Assembly (NCBI RefSeq): GCF_029945965.1
Contig: NZ_JAQSDO010000012.1
Span: 35,253 to 99,252, forward strand
Origin: Thermomonas sp.
Lineage (GTDB): Bacteria; Pseudomonadota; Gammaproteobacteria; Xanthomonadales; Xanthomonadaceae
DNA length: 64,000 bases
Direction: 5' to 3'
Part shown: positions 19,997-29,203 of the stretch, piece by piece
Numbering within the stretch: position 1 is the stretch's first letter
Layout of the letters: each line of letters opens with the position of its first letter
Program-made: the position numbers and the translations under genes
Notes under the pieces: generated by a model
Database searches by the model: none
Seen by the model: only the letters and a program-made list of their open reading frames with translations
Told to the model about the DNA's origin: nothing

Positions 19997-20030
19997 AAAA
20001 AGCCCGCACCGGTTTTCACCGGTAGCGGGC
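19997..20030 (-). terminator. Rho-independent terminator
   Basis: On the minus strand the stem GCCCGC-(T)ACCGGT pairs with ACCGGT-GCGGGC around a GAAA loop and is followed by TTTTTAA. It lies 128 bases past the stop of the flavoprotein gene at 20158. On the plus strand there is no T-run, so it terminates leftward transcription mainly. The remaining 127 bases to 20157 hold nothing recognisable. Confidence 0.85.
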
Positions 20031-20157
20031 CTGCTCCCTCCCCCACGTCGGGACGCGGGGCAACTGTGAAGGAACCGTTATGGTGATTGCACGCTGCACT
20101 GCAAAAGTGCACTCCGCAGTCCACTAATCATGACCTGGCGAATGCGTCGGCGACGCC

Positions 20158-21786
20158 TCAATCCGGACGTGGCCCCTTGCGCAGGTCCTTGAGGATTTCG
20201 CGTGCAGCATTGCGCCCCGGCAGCCCGGTCACGCCACCGCCCGGATGCGTACCGGAACCACACAGGTAGAGCTGCTTGAATGCGCCGCGATAATTGCCTT
20301 GGCCGAGCAAGGGACGTGCACTGAACATCTGATCGAGACCGAGTGCGCCATGGAAGATGTCGCCGCCGACCAGGCCGATGCGACGTTCCAGATCCAACGG
20401 TGATAGCGCTTCATAACCCAGCACGCTGCTCGCGAAGTTCGGCGCATACGCATCGACGGTATCGATCATGAGTTTGGCCACGGTGTCGCGATGCGCATCC
20501 CAGCCGCCGTCGCCGCCTTTATCAGGCATGTCGGGATTCACCTGCTGGCAGAACATGCTGGCGACGTGCTGGCCGGGCGGTGCGAGGGTGTCATCCAGCG
20601 TCGAGGAAATCACCAGTTCGACAATGGGCTGGCGCGCCCATCCGGCGTTGTGTTCCTTCGATTTGGCATCGAAGTAGGCCTGCTCGAAATAGTGCAGCGA
20701 TGGGCCGATCAGGATGCCGCTCTGGTGGTGCGGCTGCTGTTGGGTGCCGGGCATCGCGGTGAAGTCCGGCAGCTCGGAAAGCGCCACGTTCATGCGGAAG
20801 GTGCCGGAGCCACAGCGGTAGCGTTCGATCCGCTGCGCGGTGTCTTCGTCCAATTGCGAACGCTCGACAAGCTTGGTGTACAGCAGTTTCGGATTGAGGT
20901 TGCTGGCGATGGTGGCGGCGCGCAGTTCGCGACCATCGGTCAGCGCCACACCCACAGCTTTGTTGCCTTCGACGATGAGCTTTGTGACTTCGGCATCGGT
21001 CTCGATCACCACGCCACGCGCCTCGCATTCCTTGCGCATGGCTTGGGTGATCGCACCCATGCCGCCAATCGCGTGGCCCCACGCGCCGGCCTTGCCGTTG
21101 ACCTCGCCAAACACGTGATGCAGCAGCACGTACGCACTGCCCGGCGTATACGGACTCGCGAAATTGCCGACCACCGAATCCCAACCCAGCGCGGCCTTCA
21201 GCGGTTCGCCCTCGAACCAACTGTCGAGCAGCTCGCCGGCGGACTTGGTGAACAGATCCAGCAGGTCGCGGCGCCCACGCATGTCCAGCGATTTCACCTG
21301 CTTCGCTGCCGACGCCGACGCGATCCAGTCGGCCAGCACGAAGCGGTCGCTGATGTTCGGCGGCGTGCGCTGGATGAGTTCTCGCAGCACCACCACGATG
21401 CGATCAAGCATCGCGTAGTACTCGGGTAGCCGCTGCGCATCGCGCGACGACCACTTCGCCACTTCGGATTGCGTGTGTTCACCGCCGAGACGGAAGCTAC
21501 GCCCGTCCGGCAGCGGCAGGAAGTTGGCATACGATCGCTCGACCACGCGCAGGCCGTGCTCAGCCAGGCGCAGGTCAGCGATCACCTTCGGGTTGAGCAG
21601 GCTGACCGTGTAGCTGGCCAATGAGTTTCTGAAACCGGGATGGAACTCCTCGGTCACCGCCGCGCCACCGACGATGTGGCGCCGTTCCAGCACCCGCACC
21701 TTCAGGCCCGCGCCAGCCAGGTAAGCTGCGCAGACCAGGCCGTTGTGGCCACCGCCAATAATCAGGACGTCGTCGTGCTGGGACAT
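20158..21786 (-). CDS. Phytoene desaturase-like FAD-dependent oxidoreductase
   Basis: A 542-residue flavoprotein. The N-terminal dinucleotide-binding motif is VLIIGGGHNGLVCAAYLAGAGLKVRVLE, and the C-terminal FAD motif is LYLCGSGTHPGGGVTGLPGRNAA. This is the layout of the CrtI/PYROXD2-type amine oxidase superfamily. No carotenoid genes are nearby, so it is not called a carotenoid enzyme and the substrate is unknown. The start at 21786 gives MSQHDDVLIIGGG. In-frame codons up to 21945 run into the remains of a decayed gene. A terminator follows. Confidence 0.88.
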   Translation of the reverse strand: MSQHDDVLIIGGGHNGLVCAAYLAGAGLKVRVLERRHIVGGAAVTEEFHPGFRNSLASYTVSLLNPKVIADLRLAEHGLRVVERSYANFLPLPDGRSFRLGGEHTQSEVAKWSSRDAQRLPEYYAMLDRIVVVLRELIQRTPPNISDRFVLADWIASASAAKQVKSLDMRGRRDLLDLFTKSAGELLDSWFEGEPLKAALGWDSVVGNFASPYTPGSAYVLLHHVFGEVNGKAGAWGHAIGGMGAITQAMRKECEARGVVIETDAEVTKLIVEGNKAVGVALTDGRELRAATIASNLNPKLLYTKLVERSQLDEDTAQRIERYRCGSGTFRMNVALSELPDFTAMPGTQQQPHHQSGILIGPSLHYFEQAYFDAKSKEHNAGWARQPIVELVISSTLDDTLAPPGQHVASMFCQQVNPDMPDKGGDGGWDAHRDTVAKLMIDTVDAYAPNFASSVLGYEALSPLDLERRIGLVGGDIFHGALGLDQMFSARPLLGQGNYRGAFKQLYLCGSGTHPGGGVTGLPGRNAAREILKDLRKGPRPD

Positions 21787-21847
21787 TGTCGGGGTCGCGA
21801 AGGCAAACCCCGATGATCCATGCGTTGCCGGCAAAACGGAAGCGGCG

Positions 21848-22106
21848 GGCATCGGATTTATCGTGCTCGCCAAGGCTGTGGTACGCCATGGCCAAGCCGA
21901 TGTCGGCGATGTAATCGGCTGGTGTCGCACTTCAGCCCCTCGCACGGAACTTCGAATTCCCGAACAAGGCCGATACCCGAAGGAACCTCAGCGCCAGCCC
22001 AATGACGTCCGCTCGCGGAACCCACCGGCGCGTCGAACATCGGCAGAAGCATGCTCGACACCCGCGCGACCAGATACACGGCGGCCATTCGAAGCACATT
22101 CCGGCA
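21848..22106 (-). pseudogene. Remnant of a TPR protein with N-terminal membrane segment
   Basis: This lies in the 413-base gap 21787-22199. Reading leftward, one frame gives CRNVLRMAAVYLVARVSSMLLPMFDAPV. A +1 frame then gives WVPRADVIGLALRF. The first frame returns with FPSGIGLVREFEVP and CEGLKCD. Next, in another frame, comes DYIADIGLAMAYHSLGEHDKSDA. The first parts match, in order and spacing, the RRN-V-R-AAYLVVAW...FDAP...LALGFP-ALVFAWAFEVTPEGLKRD region of a TPR/TolB-like membrane protein family. The last part matches the C-terminal TPR (AMAYHSLG-x4-SDAAL). The middle of the gene is missing and frameshifts are present. Nothing else is recognisable in the gap. Confidence 0.6.
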
Positions 22107-22199
22107 CTGCGTTTCGGCGCACATGAACATGCGGGATGCCAGCCCAGCTGGTTGATGCCTAGACTACATGGGAGCGATTTCGCGGACGCCTAGCCTCGC

Positions 22200-22988
22200 C
22201 TATTCCAGCAAGTCCCACACTTCCGTGGAAACGGCAGGCAACGTCTCCAGCCCCGGCTTCGCAAACAGATAGCCCTGGAACAGGTTGACCCCCATGTCGC
22301 GCAGCACCCGATACTCCGCTGCGGTCTCCACGCCTTCGCCCAGCACCTCGCACCCCAGCTGGTGGCAGGTCGCCACGATGCCACTGGTGATCGCGCGGCG
22401 CACCGGATCCTGGTCGATATTGCGGATCAAGGCCATGTCGAGCTTGACAATGTCCGGCTGGAATTCGGCAAGCAGGTTGAGGCCTGCATAGCCGGCACCA
22501 AAATCGTCGATCGCGGTGAGGAAACCGCGACCCTGATAATCTTTGATGATGCGCACGACCCTGGGAATATCGGTGATGCGCTCGGACTCGGTCACTTCGA
22601 AGATCAGCATGCGTGCATCGAAATTGCAGCGTTCCGCCGCTGCCAGGGTGAGGCGGATGCAGGTCGCGGGCTCGTACACGGCGTTCGGCGCGAAGTTGAT
22701 CGACAGCCGTGCCTGCATGCCCAGGGCGGCTGCAGTGGAGATGGCTTTTACCCGGCAGGTCTGGTCGAAACGGTACAACTGCTCCGGTCGCACTCGCGCG
22801 ATGACCGCGCCTGCGCCTTCGCCATTGCTGCCTCGCACCAGCGCCTCGTAGGCGTACACGGTGCGCGTACTGGCGTCCACGATAGGCTGGAACGCCATGC
22901 GGACCTCGAAGTCCAGCAGCTTGTCCCCAGCGCAGTTCCCGCAAGGGTGGGGGTTGTTCACTTCGCCAAAAAACTGTTTCAGGAACAT
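22200..22988 (-). CDS. EAL domain c-di-GMP phosphodiesterase
   Basis: A 262-residue cytoplasmic protein that is almost only an EAL domain (about 27-260). The catalytic signature YEALVRG is present. So are INFAPNA, IFEVTESE, AIDDFGAGYAGLNLL, VKLDM, GEGVET and FQGYLFAKP, so all metal and general-base positions look intact. The short N-terminus holds PHPCGNCAGD, a CxxC pair that might bind metal or sense redox; this is inference. ATG 22988 was chosen over upstream codons to 23285 because homology begins there. It lies downstream of the large GGDEF-EAL gene, separated by 211 bases with no recognisable feature. Confidence 0.9.
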   Translation of the reverse strand: MFLKQFFGEVNNPHPCGNCAGDKLLDFEVRMAFQPIVDASTRTVYAYEALVRGSNGEGAGAVIARVRPEQLYRFDQTCRVKAISTAAALGMQARLSINFAPNAVYEPATCIRLTLAAAERCNFDARMLIFEVTESERITDIPRVVRIIKDYQGRGFLTAIDDFGAGYAGLNLLAEFQPDIVKLDMALIRNIDQDPVRRAITSGIVATCHQLGCEVLGEGVETAAEYRVLRDMGVNLFQGYLFAKPGLETLPAVSTEVWDLLE

Positions 22989-23199
22989 GCGTCGAGCCTC
23001 ACTTGCGGCTAGCGGTTTTTGTAGCACAGATTCAAATTGCCAATCTGTCGTTGCAACAATATCGCCGGACAGTCTTTCAGTGACCGGTTTATGCCTTGTC
23101 GGTCTTGATGCGCCGGCCTGTGGTCGCCGCAATCTGTTCAGCGTTAGCCTGGGGGCCTGGCTTGAGCCTGTCCGTGATGGACTTGCGAGTGTGGGAGCT

Positions 23200-26100
23200 T
23201 TACTTATAGCCCAGCTTATCGAGCAGAAGATTGACCTGTTCGACCGGCATCGGGCGGTGCAACAGGTAGCCCTGGAGGCTTTCACAACCCAGCGACAGCA
23301 GCAGATCGCGCTGGGCGTTCGTTTCCACGCCCTCGGCTACCACGCCCATGCCGAGGTTACGGGCCAGCGCGATGATGGTGCGGATGATCGCTGCGTCTTC
23401 CCGCCCAGGCAGCGACGACTGGAGCCCGATCTCGCGGACGAATGCCTGATCGATCTTGAGCGTGGTGACCGGAAGCTTGTGCAAGTAGCTCAAGCTCGAG
23501 TAGCCAGTGCCGAAATCATCAATTGCGATGCCAACGCCCAGATCGCGTAGCTCGAACAGGTTGGCAGAAGTTTCGCTGAGACTGTGAAGCAGCAAGCTCT
23601 CGGTGATCTCCAGCTCAAGCGCCTCAGGTGCCAGCTGGGTGTCGTGCAAGGCGCGGCGCACGGTGTCGACCCAATCGGCGCGCTTGAACTGGATCGCCGA
23701 CACATTCACCGCGACGCGAAGCGTCGGATGCCCGGCTTGACGCCAGGCGACCATCTGGGCGCAGGCCGTGCGCAGCGCCCATTCGCCAAGCTGGACGATC
23801 ATCCCGCTGGCTTCAGCCAGCGGGATGAACCGGGCCGGCGACACCGTGCCAAGGGTCGGATGCTGCCAGCGCATCAGCGCCTCGAAGCCCTGGATCTCAC
23901 CGTCCGCACCGCATTGCGGCTGGTAATACAGGCTCAGCTGTCCCAATCGCAAGGCGTGGCGGAGTTGGCCGTCCATGCTCATGCGTTCCTTCGCCAAGGT
24001 ATTCATCTCTGCGGAGAACCACTGAAAATTGTCCCGACCTGTTTCCTTGGCGCGATACATCGCCGCGTCGGCATTGGCTATCAGGGTGTCGCTTTCGAGC
24101 CCGTCATCGGGATAAATACTGATGCCAAGAGAGAGGGTGACGAACAGCTCATGCTGATCCACATGAAACGGGGCACGCATTGCCTCGATGAGCTTGGTCG
24201 CCACGCGCATGGCGTCCTGCGGATCGTTCAGTTCGCTCAACACCACCGTGAACTCGTCGCCCCCCAGCCGCGCCAGGGTGTCAGTCTTGCGAATGCAGGC
24301 TTGTAGTCGGCTTGCAGCCAGACAGAGCAGTGCATCGCCCGACGAATGGCCCAGCATGTCGTTGATGCTCTTGAAGCGATCCAGGTCCATGTACAGCACC
24401 GCCACCTGCAGCTTCTTGCGCTCGGCCTGGGCCAGCGCCTGGTTCAGGCGATCCTGGAACAACAGCCGGTTCGGCAACCCGGTCAATGCATCGTGCTGGG
24501 CCTGATGCGACAGCTGATCGGTGAGCGTCCGGTGCTCGATCGCCACGGCGGCCAGCCGGGTCGCCATGCCCATGAACTCCAGATCACGCGCACTGGGCCG
24601 GGATGGCTGGTCGCGGTAGACCGCGACCGAGCCCAGCACATCGCCACGGTTGGATGGTGGAATGGGCACCGACCAGCAAGCGCGCAGTCCGTGCGGCAAC
24701 GCCAGTTCACGATACTCATCCCAGAGGGGATCGGTGGCGATATCCTCGACGATGACCACCTCGCCCCGATATATCGCGGTGCCGCAAGATCCTACCGCCG
24801 GTCCAATCGGCAGGCCATCCAGCTTCTCCGAATAGGCCTGCGGCAAGTGCCGCGCGGCTCCCGTCCACAGCCGGCCGTCCTTCAACAAAAGCACTGAGCT
24901 GCGGGATCCGGGAATCTGTACCTCCAGCATGCCCGAGATGCGCAAGAGGATGTCCGGCAGGGGCTGGTTCTGCACCACCTGCTCCAGGATCAGGCTGCGA
25001 TCTTGCTCCAGCTGTTCCTCCTGCTTGCGGGCGGTGATGTCCAGGGAGGCACCTGCCAAGCCGGTCACCCGGCCCTGGTCGTCCACCAGGACTTCGATCT
25101 GGTCGAAAATGGTGCGAACCTCGCCATCTTCACGGACGAACCGGGTTTCGTGGCTGAAGGGTTTGCGGTCCCGCAGGGCCTGCGCCATCAGCGCTTCCAC
25201 TGCAGGGCGATCTTCGGGCACGAGCCGGCTCAGGAAGTCCTCGTAGGTGGGCTGGTGATATGCCGGCGACACGCCACAAATGCGGCACAACTCGTCGGAC
25301 CAGCTCAATATCCCAGTGGCCAAATTCCAGGTCCAGCTACCCAGGTGAGCGCGGCGCTGCGCTTCCTCCAGCCTCGATTCGCTCAGCTGAAGCGCCTGCT
25401 CCGCATGCTTGCGCTCGGTGAAATCGATCAGGGTTCCCTGTATCACCTCGGGCTGGCCCGGGTCATCCAGGATCAGGTTGACCGTCACCATCCCCCACAG
25501 TTCCGCGCCATCCGCGCGGCGCAGGCGGACCACCGAATTGTCCAGCGAGCCATACTTGCGCAGGTGCGCCAGATAGCGTTCGCGGTCCCCCTCTTCGAAA
25601 TATAAGGTCTTGGTATTGACGCCGATGACCTCATCCCTGGATTCGTAGCCGAGCATCCGCGCGAATGCGTCGTTGCACTCCAGCAGCCGGCCATCGGGCA
25701 GGCTGCGGAACACCCCGGCCAGGTTGTGCTCGAACAGCAGCCGGAAACGTTTCTCCGACGCGAGCAGGGCGTCGGCCGCCTGCTTGCGTTCGATCGCCGC
25801 GGCCACCTGGCTGGACACGAACTCGAGCAGGGCCTTGTCCTGTTCCACATAACGGACATCGCCGGTGTAACTCTGCACGACCAACGCGCCGATCGTGTGT
25901 GATTGCGACTTCAGCGGTACACCGAGCCAATCCATCGAGTCGGTGCCCACCAGCTTAAATTGCTCGTGGACGCCTTCTCGCACCGTTTCCGGGGTGAACA
26001 GCAACGCCTCCCCGGTCATGATCACCCGCCCCGAAAGGGTGCCGTCCTCGAGCTTGCGCGGTTCCGGGGCGACGTCATGCTCATCCACGAAGTAAGGGAA

Positions 26101-26643
26101 GCTCAGCTCATCCCGGGCTTGGTCGTACAGGGCAACGAAGAAATTCCGGGCCGGCAACAACTCGCCGATGACCTGGTGGACGCGGCCGAACATTTCGACC
26201 AGCGTCGTGGTGGAATGGGCGGCCTCGGAAATCTGGTGCAACGCGGCTTGGGTCTTCTGGTCCTGCTTTTGCTGGGTGATGTCGCGCAAGGTGCAAATGA
26301 CCAGTTGCCGTTCGCCCATCACGATCGGGGTGAGCAGGACCTCGACCGGAAAGTCCGCGCGGTGCTCGCTGCATTGGATCCATTCGAAGCGGTGGCTGCC
26401 ATCGCGCATGGCAGTGGCAATCATCTCGTCGGCTTTGTCCGACGAGAGCCTGCCATCGGGCTGGAATTGCGGCGAAAATCGCGCCGGGTGTTGTGCCAGC
26501 ATCTCGCTCTTGTCCGCGCAACCCAGCATGTCCACCGCCGCCTGGTTACAGTCGGTGAACTGGCCTGTCCCCACGTCCAACACCGTCAGCGCGGCGGCGG
26601 TATGCTCGAACATCATGCGGAAACGGGTTTCACCAAGCGCCAT
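23200..26643 (-). CDS. PAS/GAF-GGDEF-EAL dual-domain c-di-GMP protein
   Basis: A soluble 1147-residue sensor with three PAS-type domains (about 5-125, 300-420, 430-545), two GAF domains (about 140-290, 565-705), a GGDEF domain (about 720-880) and a C-terminal EAL domain (about 890-1140). The cyclase signature LARLGGDEFTVVL is intact. An RKTD sits five residues before it, fitting the product-inhibition I-site RxxD. The EAL domain keeps FEALMRW, NVSAIQF, LEITES, DDFGTGYSSL, LKID and AEGVET. Both activities are therefore possible. ATG 26643 has GGAG 7 bases upstream and is preferred to the TTG at 26667. The sensed signal is unknown. Confidence 0.93.
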   Translation of the reverse strand: MALGETRFRMMFEHTAAALTVLDVGTGQFTDCNQAAVDMLGCADKSEMLAQHPARFSPQFQPDGRLSSDKADEMIATAMRDGSHRFEWIQCSEHRADFPVEVLLTPIVMGERQLVICTLRDITQQKQDQKTQAALHQISEAAHSTTTLVEMFGRVHQVIGELLPARNFFVALYDQARDELSFPYFVDEHDVAPEPRKLEDGTLSGRVIMTGEALLFTPETVREGVHEQFKLVGTDSMDWLGVPLKSQSHTIGALVVQSYTGDVRYVEQDKALLEFVSSQVAAAIERKQAADALLASEKRFRLLFEHNLAGVFRSLPDGRLLECNDAFARMLGYESRDEVIGVNTKTLYFEEGDRERYLAHLRKYGSLDNSVVRLRRADGAELWGMVTVNLILDDPGQPEVIQGTLIDFTERKHAEQALQLSESRLEEAQRRAHLGSWTWNLATGILSWSDELCRICGVSPAYHQPTYEDFLSRLVPEDRPAVEALMAQALRDRKPFSHETRFVREDGEVRTIFDQIEVLVDDQGRVTGLAGASLDITARKQEEQLEQDRSLILEQVVQNQPLPDILLRISGMLEVQIPGSRSSVLLLKDGRLWTGAARHLPQAYSEKLDGLPIGPAVGSCGTAIYRGEVVIVEDIATDPLWDEYRELALPHGLRACWSVPIPPSNRGDVLGSVAVYRDQPSRPSARDLEFMGMATRLAAVAIEHRTLTDQLSHQAQHDALTGLPNRLLFQDRLNQALAQAERKKLQVAVLYMDLDRFKSINDMLGHSSGDALLCLAASRLQACIRKTDTLARLGGDEFTVVLSELNDPQDAMRVATKLIEAMRAPFHVDQHELFVTLSLGISIYPDDGLESDTLIANADAAMYRAKETGRDNFQWFSAEMNTLAKERMSMDGQLRHALRLGQLSLYYQPQCGADGEIQGFEALMRWQHPTLGTVSPARFIPLAEASGMIVQLGEWALRTACAQMVAWRQAGHPTLRVAVNVSAIQFKRADWVDTVRRALHDTQLAPEALELEITESLLLHSLSETSANLFELRDLGVGIAIDDFGTGYSSLSYLHKLPVTTLKIDQAFVREIGLQSSLPGREDAAIIRTIIALARNLGMGVVAEGVETNAQRDLLLSLGCESLQGYLLHRPMPVEQVNLLLDKLGYK

Positions 26644-26833
26644 CTGGTACTCCGTGGTAACTACCAAGGTGCCCTGCAGCCCGCAATTGGAACTGTGCCA
26701 ACGTTACCATGTGGCTGCGTTGAATCTGTGCTGCGGACTTCCAGTCACAGCGCCCGCTACCCCATAAGCACCTGCGGAACCGCATGCGTCTGGCATTGAC
26801 GCCAACATAGGATGGCGGCGTCCGGCACGTAAA

Positions 26834-26861
26834 CAAAACCCCCGCCTCGCGGCGGGGGTTT
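26834..26861 (-). terminator. Rho-independent terminator of groEL
   Basis: The inverted repeat AACCCCCGCC-TCGC-GGCGGGGGTT lies 33 bases beyond the groEL stop. Read on the minus strand it is followed by TTTTGTTT. It separates groEL from the c-di-GMP gene that begins about 190 bases further on. Confidence 0.85.
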
Positions 26862-26893
26862 CGTGTGTAGCGTTTAGTGCAGTTGGGACTGGA

Positions 26894-28625
<1,732 letters not shown>

Positions 28626-28650
28626 GAAAACGACGCGCAATCACTCGCGA

Positions 28651-28938
28651 TCAGAGGATCGCGAAGATGTCGTCTTCCTTGACCACCAGCAGGTCGGTGC
28701 CGTCCAGCTTCACTTCCGTGCCGCTGTACTTGCCGAACAGGACCTTGTCGCCGACCTTGACCTGCGGCGCGCGCAGTTGGCCGTTTTCGAGCACCTTGCC
28801 GGTGCCTACTGCGATCACTTCGCCCTTGATCGGCTTTTCGGTGGCCGAATCCGGGATCACGATCCCGCCGGCGGACAACTTCTCTTCTTCCATGCGCTTG
28901 ATGACCACGCGGTCGAACAGCGGCTTGATATTGGACAT
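28651..28938 (-). CDS. groES: 10 kDa co-chaperonin GroES
   Basis: A 95-residue cap subunit of the chaperonin. It starts [20 protein letters not shown], carries the mobile loop with [15 protein letters not shown], and ends DDIFAIL. ATG 28938 has GAGG upstream. Codons further upstream to 29103 are in frame but lie in the leader, which contains the sigma-32 promoter. It is first gene of the groES-groEL operon. Confidence 0.98.
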   Translation of the reverse strand: MSNIKPLFDRVVIKRMEEEKLSAGGIVIPDSATEKPIKGEVIAVGTGKVLENGQLRAPQVKVGDKVLFGKYSGTEVKLDGTDLLVVKEDDIFAIL

Positions 28939-29051
28939 GACAACCTCGACAAGTGCTTGATTAAAGTGGGTAAACCCGCTCATTTTAGCAGTCGGCCATG
29001 CCGAGTGCCAATGCGCGGGCAATAAAACCGGGCGAACCCGGACTGCTTCCG

Positions 29052-29079
29052 AGATGGGGGAGCTGGCGATCCTTTCAAG
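29052..29079 (-). promoter_or_regulatory. Sigma-32 (RpoH) heat-shock promoter of groES-groEL
   Basis: On the minus strand CTTGAAA (29079-29073) is followed after 13 bases by CCCCATCT (29059-29052). Both match the RpoH consensus CTTGAAA / CCCCATNT with standard spacing. The predicted start lies roughly 100 bases before the groES ATG. No CIRCE repeat was seen, so control by RpoH rather than HrcA is the simplest reading. Confidence 0.85.
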
Positions 29080-29203
29080 GGGCGCTGCGCTGATGTAACG
29101 CAAATCCCCCGCTGCCGTACCCTATGCAGGTGAGCGGACTCATTTGCTCTGGGTTGCAGCCCAGACCCGCCCTGACCAGACCCGCAGCAAGGATTGATCG
29201 CCG

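Noticed and set aside
20158..21786. Assignment of the flavoprotein as a carotenoid desaturase (crtI)
   Set aside because: Only the general FAD motifs match and no other carotenoid genes are nearby, so only the superfamily is given.
22989..23285. Ninety-nine-codon N-terminal extension of the small EAL protein
   Set aside because: The extra part has no domain character and would overlap the end of the upstream gene; EAL homology starts just after ATG 22988.
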